Origin: Nitrospirillum viridazoti
GTDB lineage: Bacteria; Pseudomonadota; Alphaproteobacteria; Azospirillales; Azospirillaceae
Direction: 5' to 3' (one strand)
DNA length: 64,000 nt
Assembly: GCF_007827975.1 (NCBI RefSeq)
Contig: NZ_VITT01000021.1
Shown: positions 17,121 to 25,039 of the stretch, in pieces
How the letters are laid out: every line of letters starts with the position of its first letter
How positions within the stretch are numbered: position 1 is the first letter of the stretch
Position numbers and translations under genes: made by a program
Notes under the pieces: model-generated
Told to the model about the DNA's origin: nothing
The model's input: only the letters and a program-made list of their open reading frames with translations
Databases searched by the model: none

Positions 17121-17879
17121 TCAGATGATGCCGCCGTTGGCGCGCAGCACCTGGCCATTGATCCAGGCGCCATCCGGGCCGGCCAGGAAGGCAACGGCGG
17201 CGGCGATGTCCTCGGGCTGGCCCAGGCGCTCCAGCGGGGCCTGCTTGGCCAGGCGGTCCACCACCTCCTGCGGCTTGCCGTTCAGGAACAGTTCGGTGGC
17301 GGTAGGGCCGGGGGCGATGGCGTTGACGGTGATGGACCGCCCGCGCATCTCCCGCGCCATGACCACGGTCAGGGCCTCCACTGCCGCCTTGGTGGCCGCG
17401 TACACGCCGTACGTGGGCGGGTACAGCCCGACGATGCTGGAGGAGAAGTTGATGACCCGACCGCCCTCGCGCAGGCGCTGCGCCGCCTCGCGCAGGGTGT
17501 TGAAGGTGCCCCTCAGGTTGACGTCCATCAGCTTGTCGAAGGCGTCGTCGCCCATGTCGGCGATGGCGCCCAGCGGCATGATGCCGGCGTTGTTGACCAG
17601 GATATCGACGCCGCCGAACGCGGCCTCCACCCGGTCGAACATGGTCTTCACCGCGTCGGCGTCGGCCACGTCGGCCTGCACGGTCAGGGCGCGGCCGCCG
17701 GCGGCCTCGATCTTGGCGGCGACGGCCTCGGCGGCGGTGGCGCTGCCGGCGTAGTTGATGATGACGGTGTGGCCGTCGCGGCCCAGCCGCTCGGCGATGG
17801 CGGCGCCGATGCCGCGAGAGGCACCGGTCACCAGCGCGACCTTGGGCGCGACCTTCTTGCCGTTCGTGTTCGTGGTCAT
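17121..17879 (-). CDS. Short-chain dehydrogenase/reductase (FabG-like)
   Basis: The 252-residue SDR has TGASRGIG (residues 19-26), NNAG in ILVNNAGIMP, the catalytic Ser in NFSSSIVG and YAATK. It closely resembles 3-oxoacyl-ACP-reductase-like NADP-dependent oxidoreductases, but its position beside a LysR gene and a second SDR points to a specialised redox role rather than fatty acid synthesis. It is the first gene of a two-gene operon. The start is preceded by AAGGA at a slightly long distance. The divergent promoter region contains an inverted repeat at 17963-17996. Confidence 0.9.
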   Translation of the reverse strand: MTTNTNGKKVAPKVALVTGASRGIGAAIAERLGRDGHTVIINYAGSATAAEAVAAKIEAAGGRALTVQADVADADAVKTMFDRVEAAFGGVDILVNNAGIMPLGAIADMGDDAFDKLMDVNLRGTFNTLREAAQRLREGGRVINFSSSIVGLYPPTYGVYAATKAAVEALTVVMAREMRGRSITVNAIAPGPTATELFLNGKPQEVVDRLAKQAPLERLGQPEDIAAAVAFLAGPDGAWINGQVLRANGGII

Positions 17880-17962
17880 GACGTGATCCTTTCCTTCGGT
17901 TCGGGCCCGGATCGTCGCGGGCCGCTGCAGTCGATGAAGGAAAGGTGCGCCCTAGCTGTTTC

Positions 17963-17996
17963 TGGATAAATGGCGTACGTTTGTCATCATTATCCA
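17963..17996. promoter_or_regulatory. Candidate LysR binding region
   Basis: TGGATAA (17963-17969) and TTATCCA (17990-17996) are perfect 7-bp inverted arms separated by 20 bp. They lie between the LysR start at 18025 and the divergent SDR start at 17879. The AT-rich setting contrasts with the flanking genes and fits a shared regulatory site. Confidence 0.5.
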
Positions 17997-18024
17997 AAAA
18001 TCATCAACAATCCGTTGGCAACCC

Positions 18025-18912
18025 ATGGACCGCTTCGACGCCATGCGCGTCTTCACCCGCATCGTGGAACGGCGCAGCTTCACCGCGGCGGCGGAGGATC
18101 TGGGCATGCCCCGGGCGACGGTGACCCACACCCTGCAACAGCTGGAGGGGCGGCTGGGCACGCGGCTGCTGAACCGTACCACGCGGCACGTCAGCCCCAC
18201 GCTGGATGGCGAGGCCTTCTACCAGCGTTGCCTGCGCCTGCTGGCCGATGTGGAAGAGGCGGAGGGCGCCTTTCGCGCCACCGATCCCAAGGGCCTGCTG
18301 CGGGTGGACGTGCATGGCAAGCTGGCGCGGCACTTCCTGTTCCCCGCCCTGCCGGAATTCCTGACCCGCCATCCCGGCCTGGACCTGAACATCAGCGAGG
18401 GCGACCGCCTGGTGGACCTGGTGCGCGAAGGCGTGGACTGCGTGTTGCGCGCGGGCGAGCCGCGCGACAGCGCCCTGATTGCCCGCCGCGTGGGCCTGAT
18501 GCCCCAGGCCACGGTGGCCAGCCCCGCCTATCTGGAGCGCCACGGCGTGCCCGTCACGCCGGATGACTTGGCCAATGGCCATCAGGCGGTGAACTTCGTT
18601 TCGTCCACCACCGGCCGGCCCTTCCCCTTTGAATTCATGGTCGGGGAAGAGAGGCGCAGCCTGACCCTGCCGGGGCGGGTCAGTGTGGCCAGTGCGGAAA
18701 GCTTCACCGAGGTGGCCCGCCTGGGGCTGGGCCTGATCCAGACGCCGCGCTATCACCTGGGCCCGGACTTGGCGTCGGGACGGCTGGTGGAGGTGCTGTC
18801 CCTCTATCCACCGCCGCCCATTCCCGTCTCCGTCCTTTATCCCCACAACCGGCAGCTGTCGCCGCGCGTGCGGGTATTCGTCGACTGGGCGGCCGGGTTG
18901 TTCAAAGGCTAG
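18025..18912 (+). CDS. LysR-family transcriptional regulator
   Basis: The 295-residue protein has an N-terminal winged helix (MRVFTRIVERRSFTAAAEDLGMPRATV, then LEGRLGTRLLNRTTRHV) and a LysR substrate-binding domain starting near residue 90. It resembles the YafC/DmlR-like group that activates or represses divergent oxidoreductases. It faces the SDR operon with a 145-bp shared promoter. Its 3' end overlaps the converging epimerase gene by 11 bp. Confidence 0.9.
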   Translation: MDRFDAMRVFTRIVERRSFTAAAEDLGMPRATVTHTLQQLEGRLGTRLLNRTTRHVSPTLDGEAFYQRCLRLLADVEEAEGAFRATDPKGLLRVDVHGKLARHFLFPALPEFLTRHPGLDLNISEGDRLVDLVREGVDCVLRAGEPRDSALIARRVGLMPQATVASPAYLERHGVPVTPDDLANGHQAVNFVSSTTGRPFPFEFMVGEERRSLTLPGRVSVASAESFTEVARLGLGLIQTPRYHLGPDLASGRLVEVLSLYPPPPIPVSVLYPHNRQLSPRVRVFVDWAAGLFKG

Positions 18913-19855
18913 GCCGAGTCTCGTGCAGATAGGCCCGCACCGTGCGGGCCAGGGCCTCGTTCTGATTCAGGGGCGGCTGCCAGTCGAAGGCGGCGCGAAA
19001 GGCGCTGTCGTCGATCTCCAGCGATCCCGTCAGCCGGTCGGCGATGCCGGACAGGCGGGGAAGGTGGCCGGCCAGGCTCCAGAACGCTGCGGGCAGGGGG
19101 ACCAGCCACGGCCGCTTGCCGGCGGCGGCGGCCAAGGTGGCCACCAAGCCGCTGGTGGACAGGGCGGGCTGGTCGGCGATCAGGAAGGTGCCGGTGATCT
19201 CGACCCGTTCCACCGCCCGGGCGATGGCGTCGGCCAGGGTGTCCAGGCTGACCAGGCTGCGCCGGTTGGCGATGCCGCCCAGGGGAACCACGGGCCAGCG
19301 CGTGGCCAGGCGCAGCAAGGCCGCCATGTTGGCCTTCACCCCCGGCCCATGAACCAAGGGCGGCCGCAGGATGGCCAGCGACAGGGGGCCGTCCTGCGGG
19401 CATAGGGTGGTCAGCGCCTCTTCCGCCGCGCGCTTGGACTGCCCGTAGGCGTCCTCCGGCAGGGCGGGGTCCAGTTCCGTCAGCGGCCGGCCGGGGCTGT
19501 GGTCGCCCTGGGCCTTCACGCTGCTGACATAGACCAGGCGACGCAGCCCCGCCGCCTGCGCTGCCTGGGCCAGGCGGACGGTAGCGGTGACGTTCAGGGC
19601 CTGCAGCGCGGTCGGCGTGACGTTGCGCTGATGCGCCAAGCCCACCAGGTGGACCAGGGCCTGCGCCCCCTCCAGCACCGGGGCCCAGTTCACCGGGCCG
19701 GCCAGGTCACCCACGGCTGCCGGGGTCACGCCCGCAGGCAGGCCTACGCCGGCGTTGCGCACCACCGCGATGACCTCGTGCCCGCCGGCGAGCAGCCGGG
19801 GCAGCAAGGCGCGGCCCACGAACCCGGTGGCCCCGGTCACCACGATCTTGGCCAT
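18902..19855 (-). CDS. NAD-dependent epimerase/dehydratase
   Basis: The 317-residue extended SDR starts MAKIVVTGATGFVGRALLP (GxxGxxG), has the catalytic YGQSK near residue 139 and the region LRPPLVHGPGVKANM seen in nucleotide-sugar epimerases such as WbpV/GalE-like proteins. Such enzymes change UDP- or GDP-sugars for O-antigen or capsule synthesis, but this subgroup is also often annotated only as UDP-glucose 4-epimerase family. The start at 19855 is backed by GAGGAAA. No glycosyltransferase is adjacent, so the pathway is open. Confidence 0.85.
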   Translation of the reverse strand: MAKIVVTGATGFVGRALLPRLLAGGHEVIAVVRNAGVGLPAGVTPAAVGDLAGPVNWAPVLEGAQALVHLVGLAHQRNVTPTALQALNVTATVRLAQAAQAAGLRRLVYVSSVKAQGDHSPGRPLTELDPALPEDAYGQSKRAAEEALTTLCPQDGPLSLAILRPPLVHGPGVKANMAALLRLATRWPVVPLGGIANRRSLVSLDTLADAIARAVERVEITGTFLIADQPALSTSGLVATLAAAAGKRPWLVPLPAAFWSLAGHLPRLSGIADRLTGSLEIDDSAFRAAFDWQPPLNQNEALARTVRAYLHETRPSL

Positions 19856-19938
19856 GTCCGTTTCCTCGTGCCTGCCCTTGGATTCCGCCTCAATGACACG
19901 GACGCGGGCGGCAGGGCAACGGGGGAAACCGCCAAGCT

Positions 19939-20790
19939 TTACTGATAGTTCCGGATAACGCGGTCCAGCGTGCCGTCGCGCCGCAAGCCCTCCAGCGCCG
20001 TGCGCAGACGGGCCACCAGGGTGGGGTCGGTGCCCAGGTTGCAGGCGATGCCCACCGGGGCCACGCTGAAGGTCAGCACCGGCTCGATCGCCACCCCCGC
20101 CTGGCGGGCCAGCCAGCGGCCGCTGATGGCGCCGGCGGCAGCCAGGTCGGCGCGCCCGGCGGCCAGCATGGGCATCTGGTTCGCCAGCGACACCTCGGTG
20201 ATGTCCAGCCCCTGGTCGCGCAGGGTGGTGGCGAGCATGGTGCCCACCGGCACCAGGATGGACAGCGGTGTCCCCCGCGCCCGGGCCTCGGCCGCCAGGG
20301 TCTTCACCTCGTCCAGGCTGGCCAGGGTATGGGTGCCGTCGGGATGGGCGCGATCGTAGTGCAACCAATCCGCCCGGGCGAACAGGGCGGCGCCACCTTG
20401 CGCGATGGGCGCCACCCACTGGAACTGGGTTTGCCGCTCCGGCGTCTCGTTCGCCGCGAACAGGCAGGTTCCCGGCACCTCCTGCACGGTGTGATAGCCA
20501 CGGCGCCACGGCATGACCTGCACCTGGTAGGCGATGCCCGCCGCCGTCATCAGCGACGGCAGCAAATCGCCCATGATGCCCGTCAACCGTCCGGTGGCAG
20601 GGTCGGTATAGTTCAGCGGCGGGTTTTCCTCGGTGATCAGCGTCAGGGACACCGCCGCCTCCCCCGCCCGGGCCGCCGGCGGCGCTGTCCCCAGCAAGGC
20701 GCCCAGGCACAGCGCCGCCAGCCGCATGGGGCGGCGCGTACGGGGGAAACGGACTTGGGGGGAACGGACTGCGGCGGGGGGATGGGACAT
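19939..20790 (-). CDS. Periplasmic solute-binding protein (family 3 type)
   Basis: The 283-residue exported protein has a basic, hydrophobic signal sequence (region MRLAALCLGALLGTAPPAARAGEA) followed by LTLITEENPPLNYTDPATGRLTGIMGDLL, the start of the family 3 solute-binding fold. It ends in a short-helix segment TALEGLRRDGTLDRVIRNYQ typical of the family. No ABC permease or ATPase lies nearby, so it is an orphan. It may feed a distant transporter, or act as a sensor-associated or envelope protein. The start at 20790 is chosen for AGGAAG just upstream; an ATG 21 codons later is possible. Confidence 0.75.
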   Translation of the reverse strand: MSHPPAAVRSPQVRFPRTRRPMRLAALCLGALLGTAPPAARAGEAAVSLTLITEENPPLNYTDPATGRLTGIMGDLLPSLMTAAGIAYQVQVMPWRRGYHTVQEVPGTCLFAANETPERQTQFQWVAPIAQGGAALFARADWLHYDRAHPDGTHTLASLDEVKTLAAEARARGTPLSILVPVGTMLATTLRDQGLDITEVSLANQMPMLAAGRADLAAAGAISGRWLARQAGVAIEPVLTFSVAPVGIACNLGTDPTLVARLRTALEGLRRDGTLDRVIRNYQ

Positions 20791-20925
20791 CGCTTCCTGG
20801 CGGCGGCGCTGCGGGGAAGATCCGCGCCGGGAAGGGGCGAATGAGGGGCCGGGCGGAAAAGGCATTGTCCGCCCGGATTACCTTCCAATTTCTTAACGAT
20901 GGCGTGGGCGCGGCCACCGCCCGCG

Positions 20926-21255
20926 TCATTGCAGGTTTGCGGCGCTGGCGATCTTGTACCGCACGACGCCGCTGGCCGCCGCCAGCGCCGCCGCGCGCTG
21001 CAACAGCCAGCCGCGCATTTCCGGCGGCTGGCGATCCAGGATGGCCTCCACCGCCAGCGCGTCACCCGCCGTCATGTCGGTGGCGGCGTTCAGCAGCAGT
21101 TCCGCCAGCGCGCGGCAGTCCGCCGCCTGGCCCGCCGTGCCGGCCTGGAACAGATGGCGCATGCGGGCGGCCGCCCCATCGGGATCCTGGCTGTACAGGG
21201 GGTGGGCCGGGTCGGTGACCTGAAGGTCGGTATCGGGGATGTCGGGTGGCGTCAT
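20926..21255 (-). CDS. Hypothetical protein, all-helical
   Basis: The 109-residue, Ala/Leu-rich protein has a good ribosome site (AAGGAA) and consistent codon use. It appears wholly helical after a short acidic start, with two probable helix pairs (CRALAELLLNAATDMTAGDALAVEAIL and GWLLQRAAALAAASGVV). I do not recognise a family. It lies between an orphan binding protein and an MFS gene on the same strand, with gaps of about 120-135 bp. Confidence 0.5.
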   Translation of the reverse strand: MTPPDIPDTDLQVTDPAHPLYSQDPDGAAARMRHLFQAGTAGQAADCRALAELLLNAATDMTAGDALAVEAILDRQPPEMRGWLLQRAAALAAASGVVRYKIASAANLQ

Positions 21256-21377
21256 CTGGCCGTTCCTTCGGGGAAGAAGAGGTCGGTCGGGACGTCGGAT
21301 ACCCTAACATCGGCCCCCGGCCGGGGGGAGGCTGCCAAACGGAGAGGGCCGTTCGGGCTAGCCGCCCGCCGGGGGCG

Positions 21378-22745
21378 CTATACCGCCGCGGGGTTTTCGA
21401 TGGGCGTTTCCGCCGGTGCCGCCGCCGGCGGGGTGCGGACCGGCATGGCGATGGCGCGCAGCGACTTCGACGTCAGGCCCAGGGCGACGATGCCCCACAG
21501 CGCCAAGCCGCTACCCAGGAACATGACCTGCGGCGGGACGTAGCGCATGAGCCAGCCGCACAGGGCGGAGGACAGGGGCGCCAGGCTCATGACGATGAAC
21601 ATGAACAGGCTCATGCCCCGGCCCAGCATGGCGGGCGGGATGCGGCGCTGGATCCAGGTGAAGACGCCGATCTGGATAAAGCCCGCCAGGCAGCCGGCGA
21701 TGGCCATCAGCAGGGCCGCCTGCCATGTGTGCTGGGCCAGGCCCATGGGCATGAACACCAGGGCCACCAGGCTGTCGATCAACAGGATGGTGGCGCCCAG
21801 GGTGCGCAGGCGGAAGTTGGGCCGGGCGCCGGACACCGTCATGCCCACCAGGGTGCCCACGCCGTGCAGCCCCATCATCAGCCCGAAGCCGTCGGCGCCG
21901 TCCGCCAGCCGGTCGCGGGCGAAGACGGGCAGCACCGCCTGCAAAGGCCCGCCGATGAAGAAGGTGGTGGCGGAAAAATAGAGGCACAGGGCCCTAAGCT
22001 CCGGATCCCGCCAGAAATGGAGGATGCCGTCGCCGATGGAGCGGAAGACGGCGCCCAGGCTTTCCCCCTTTCGCGCCGGGCCGTCACCCGGCAGCGTCAG
22101 CATGCGCACCTGGTACAGGGTCAGGGCGGAGATGACGAAAGTGGCGCAATCCACCAGGAAGGCGGCGCCCAGGCCGGCCAGGTCGCTGGGCGCCCCCGAC
22201 GCGGCGGCCTTGCCGCTGCCGCCCACCACGGCGATCAGGCCGCCGGCCATGAGCGGGCCCAGCAGCAGGGTGGCCTGGCGCAGGCCCATCATCATGCCGT
22301 TGGCGGCCTGCAGCTGGTCGCCCGGGACCACCCGGGGCAGGATGGTGGTGCCGGCCGGGATGCTGAAGGCGCTGGCCAGGCCGATGCCGAAGGCCACCCC
22401 GCACAGCACCGGAATGGTCAGGGTGCCGGTCAGCACCCCGGCGCCCAATCCGCCCAGCAGCACGGCGTTCACGTACTTGGTCAGCAGCAGCACGCTGCGC
22501 GCGGGATAGCGATCCACCAGGGCCCCACCCACCAGCAGGAACACGGCGCGCGGCAGGCTGATCAAGCCCAGCACCAGACCCATGGCCAGGGTGTCGTTGG
22601 TCACGGCCAGCACCAGCCACGGCATGGCCAGCAAGCTGAACTGGTCGCCCAGCATGGAAATGATGCCGCCACTCAGCAACCATAGGAAATTGCGGTTGCG
22701 CATCAGGGGATTGGGCGGACGCTTCGGCTTTGTCTTGGCGGACAT
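21378..22745 (-). CDS. MFS transporter (MFS_3-like exporter)
   Basis: This 455-residue protein has 12 membrane segments with N- and C-terminal basic extensions. NRNFLWLLSGGIISMLGDQFSLLAMPWLVL near residue 18 and GTTILPRVVPGDQLQAANGMMMGLRQATLLLGPLMAGGLI are typical of the EntS/MFS_3 drug or siderophore exporters. It starts 9 bp after a PadR-type regulator gene on the same strand, so expression is almost surely controlled by that repressor. This is the usual arrangement for PadR-controlled multidrug efflux. Confidence 0.85.
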   Translation of the reverse strand: MSAKTKPKRPPNPLMRNRNFLWLLSGGIISMLGDQFSLLAMPWLVLAVTNDTLAMGLVLGLISLPRAVFLLVGGALVDRYPARSVLLLTKYVNAVLLGGLGAGVLTGTLTIPVLCGVAFGIGLASAFSIPAGTTILPRVVPGDQLQAANGMMMGLRQATLLLGPLMAGGLIAVVGGSGKAAASGAPSDLAGLGAAFLVDCATFVISALTLYQVRMLTLPGDGPARKGESLGAVFRSIGDGILHFWRDPELRALCLYFSATTFFIGGPLQAVLPVFARDRLADGADGFGLMMGLHGVGTLVGMTVSGARPNFRLRTLGATILLIDSLVALVFMPMGLAQHTWQAALLMAIAGCLAGFIQIGVFTWIQRRIPPAMLGRGMSLFMFIVMSLAPLSSALCGWLMRYVPPQVMFLGSGLALWGIVALGLTSKSLRAIAMPVRTPPAAAPAETPIENPAAV

Positions 22746-22754
22746 GCGCTTGCC

Positions 22755-23477
22755 TCAGGACAACGGGGGTTTGGCGGGCTTGGCCGCCCGGGGGCGTCTG
22801 GTCTTGGCCGGCGGCGGGGGTACCGGCAGAGGGGGCACTGGCAGCGGGGGTACCGGTGGTGGCCCCTGGGCGTATTCCGGGGGCAGGGGCGGCTGGCCCG
22901 CCGGAAACAGTCCCATCAGGCGCGCCCGGTCATAGTCGGGCGGACGGATGTCGCCCGCCTCGATGGTTTCCACCAGCTTGGCCAGCCATGCGTTCTCCGT
23001 TTCCAGGTGGGCAAGGCCGTTTTCCAGAATGGCCCGCATGCCGGTGGAATGGACTGGCGCCAGATAGTCCGCCAACGCCTTCAGGGGACGGTGATAATCG
23101 CGCTGCACCGCCAAGCGTTGGCGCAGCGCGTCCGCCACCGCGCCGGGGTCGGCGTGGTGCAGGAACATCAGCGCGGGATAGAGCGGGTGATAGCGGGGCG
23201 AGACGTCGGCCAGCCGTTCCGCCATCAGGGCGTGGAACCGGGCGCGGCCGGCGGGCGTCAGGCCATAGGTGGTGCGCTCGCCCCCACGGGCCACCGCCTC
23301 CACCCCCTTGGCCTCGATCAGGCCGTCGCGCGCCAGGCTGCGCACGGCGTAGTACAGCGTGCCCACGTCCACGTCGATGTAATGGTCGACATGGGCCGCC
23401 GTCAGCCGCCGCTTGATTTCATAGGGGTGCAGGTCGCCGCCCTGCAGCACGCCCAGGATGAGGAGTTCCGCTTTCAT
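22755..23477 (-). CDS. PadR-family transcriptional regulator
   Basis: This 240-residue protein has an N-terminal PadR winged helix (LILGVLQGGDLHPYEIKRRLTA, then VGTLYYAVRSLARDGLIEA) and a C-terminal helical dimerisation region. It is longer than usual because of a Pro-rich tail (PPVPPLPVPPLPVPPPP followed by a Lys/Arg/Pro stretch), encoded by three 15-bp repeats at 22818-22862. PadR proteins repress efflux or phenolic-acid genes and release DNA on ligand binding. Two dyads overlap its own start codon (23476-23512), which implies autorepression of the padR-MFS operon. Confidence 0.88.
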   Translation of the reverse strand: MKAELLILGVLQGGDLHPYEIKRRLTAAHVDHYIDVDVGTLYYAVRSLARDGLIEAKGVEAVARGGERTTYGLTPAGRARFHALMAERLADVSPRYHPLYPALMFLHHADPGAVADALRQRLAVQRDYHRPLKALADYLAPVHSTGMRAILENGLAHLETENAWLAKLVETIEAGDIRPPDYDRARLMGLFPAGQPPLPPEYAQGPPPVPPLPVPPLPVPPPPAKTRRPRAAKPAKPPLS

Positions 23478-23512
23478 AGTTTAAACAAACTAATATAGTT
23501 GGATTAAACTAT
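23476..23512 (-). promoter_or_regulatory. Tandem PadR operator dyads
   Basis: TAGTTT-AAAC-AAACTA (23477-23492) and ATAGTT-GGATTA-AACTAT (23495-23512) are two adjacent inverted repeats sharing the half-site TAGTT. The outermost arms also pair as ATAGTTTAA and TTAAACTAT. The array begins on the start codon of the PadR gene and extends upstream, an autorepression position. Confidence 0.7.
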
Positions 23513-23613
23513 CAATTACCTTTTTACCCGGGTTTTATGGCCGTGACGGTTTTCCGTTCGGCCCCGCGCATGCCCCTTGCGGGCGGGCGCTGCCCGCGAT
23601 TCAATGCGCACCC

Positions 23614-23961
23614 ATGAACCGCCTCACCCTCCGCATTGATTTTGGTGACCAGGGCGCCGTCGGCCCCGGCAAGATTCGTCTGCTGGAAGCCATCGCCGAG
23701 CACCACTCCATCTCCGCCGCCGGGCGGGCCATGGGCATGTCCTACCGCCGCGCCTGGCAGCTGGTGGACGCCCTGAACCAGACCTTCGCCCAGCCCTCGG
23801 TCACCACCCAGGTGGGTGGCGGCGGGGGCGGTGGGGCCGCCCTGACGGAGTTCGGGCAGGAACTGGTGGCGGCCTATCGCGCCATGGAAAAGGCGGCGGC
23901 CGAGGCCACGGCCGACATCCGCGCCGGCCTGGTCGGCCGCCTGCGGCCACCTGGCGCCTAA
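23614..23961 (+). CDS. ModE-type DNA-binding protein lacking molbindin domain
   Basis: The 115-residue protein equals the N-terminal winged-helix domain of ModE: KIRLLEAIAEHHSISAAGRAMGMSYRRAWQLVDALN, followed by the wing TTQVGGGGGGGAALTEFGQELV. ModE senses molybdate through C-terminal molbindin domains, which are absent here; the stop falls just after the dimerisation helix. Such short ModE proteins are known in alphaproteobacteria. It lies near, but not next to, modABC, whose promoter carries a ModE-like operator (27701-27734), so it is the likely regulator of molybdate uptake. How it senses molybdate cannot be seen. Confidence 0.85.
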   Translation: MNRLTLRIDFGDQGAVGPGKIRLLEAIAEHHSISAAGRAMGMSYRRAWQLVDALNQTFAQPSVTTQVGGGGGGGAALTEFGQELVAAYRAMEKAAAEATADIRAGLVGRLRPPGA

Positions 23962-23979
23962 GGTCGCAAGCGGCCGGCT

Positions 23980-23993
23980 GGACAACGTTGTCA
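23980..23993 (+). promoter_or_regulatory. LacI-type operator before the beta-propeller gene
   Basis: The 14-mer contains the perfect palindrome GACAACGTTGTC (23981-23992) with TCA completing the right side, matching the LacI-family pattern TGACANCGNTGTCA. The same 12 bases recur at 47271-47282 before the TonB receptor. It lies about 65 bp upstream of the start at 24056. Confidence 0.6.
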
Positions 23994-24055
23994 GAAGACG
24001 CCGCGCAGCCCTCGTGCTATCCCTCCCTCCATAAGAATTGGCAGGAGGGACACCC

Positions 24056-25039
24056 ATGCGTTTCGCCGGCTTCGCGACGTTCGTCGCCGCCATGGCCACG
24101 GCCGTCATCGCCCATGCGGCCGACAACGACCATTTCCGCAGCCGCATCACGCTGTTCGACGTCGCCAGCGGCAAGACCACGGTGCTGTTCACCGATGATG
24201 CGGTGTGGGAAGCGCCGAACTGGGCGCCGGATGGCCAGTCGCTGCTGGCCAACAGCCAGGGCACCCTTTACCGCATCCCGGTGACGGGGCCGGATGCCGG
24301 TCATCCGAAGGCCATCCCCATGGGCGACCTGCGCTGCAACAACGACAAGGCCTATACCCGCGACGGCGGCAAGATCGCCGCGTCCTGCGGGGTGGGCTCC
24401 ATGCGCGACAGCTTCGTCTATGTCGTGGACAAGGACGGCGTGGCCAGGACCGGGGACGCGCGGCGCATGACGCCCGCGACACCCAGCTATTTCCACGGCT
24501 GGTCGCCGGACAGCCAGTGGCTGTCTTTCGTCGCCAAGCGCGACGGCGCCCAGACCTACAACCTCTATCGCGTGCCGGTGGGCGGCCCGGTGGATGGAAG
24601 CGCCGAACAGCGCCTGACCAACATCGCCGCCAGCGACGATGGCCCGGACTACAGCCCCGATGGGCGCTGGATCTACATCAATTCCGACCGGCAGGGCGGC
24701 TGGGACATCTGGCGCCTGCCGGCCGATGGTGCGGGTCCCAACGAGTCGCGGGCACAGCGGGTGACGCACGACGCGCTGGAGGATTGGTTCCCCCACCCTT
24801 CGCCGGATGGACGCCATCTGCTGATGCTGTCCTTCCCCGCCGGCACCAGGACGCATGATGGGCGCATTCCGGGCGTGCAGTTGCGCCTGATGGACCTGCC
24901 GGGCGACGGCGCGCCCAAGGCCGATGCCCCAATCCGCAGCCTGCTTACTTTCTTCGGCGGCCAGGGCTCCCTGAACGTCAATTCCTGGTCGCCGGACAGC
25001 CAGCGTTTCGCCTTCGTCAGCTACGAACCCTTGCCTTAA
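24056..25039 (+). CDS. Exported TolB-like beta-propeller protein
   Basis: The 327-residue protein has a signal peptide (hydrophobic stretch ending AHAADN) and at least five WD40-like/PD40 repeats seen as APDGQSLL, SPDSQWLSFV, SPDGRWIYINSD, SPDGRHLLML and SPDSQRFAFV. It resembles TolB-like propellers, but it is not TolB itself: the N-terminal TolB domain and a tol-pal neighbourhood are missing. Similar proteins accompany carbohydrate loci of alphaproteobacteria. AGGAGGG before the ATG fixes the start. A LacI-type palindrome at 23980 upstream suggests control by a sugar-responsive LacI. The 3' end overlaps modC by 4 bp, converging. Confidence 0.75.
   Translation: MRFAGFATFVAAMATAVIAHAADNDHFRSRITLFDVASGKTTVLFTDDAVWEAPNWAPDGQSLLANSQGTLYRIPVTGPDAGHPKAIPMGDLRCNNDKAYTRDGGKIAASCGVGSMRDSFVYVVDKDGVARTGDARRMTPATPSYFHGWSPDSQWLSFVAKRDGAQTYNLYRVPVGGPVDGSAEQRLTNIAASDDGPDYSPDGRWIYINSDRQGGWDIWRLPADGAGPNESRAQRVTHDALEDWFPHPSPDGRHLLMLSFPAGTRTHDGRIPGVQLRLMDLPGDGAPKADAPIRSLLTFFGGQGSLNVNSWSPDSQRFAFVSYEPLP

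Noticed and set aside
16305..17969. A 554-codon plus-strand frame over the SDR pair
   Set aside because: Both SDR genes on the minus strand carry complete catalytic motifs; the opposite frame is Gly/Val/His-rich without any family feature.
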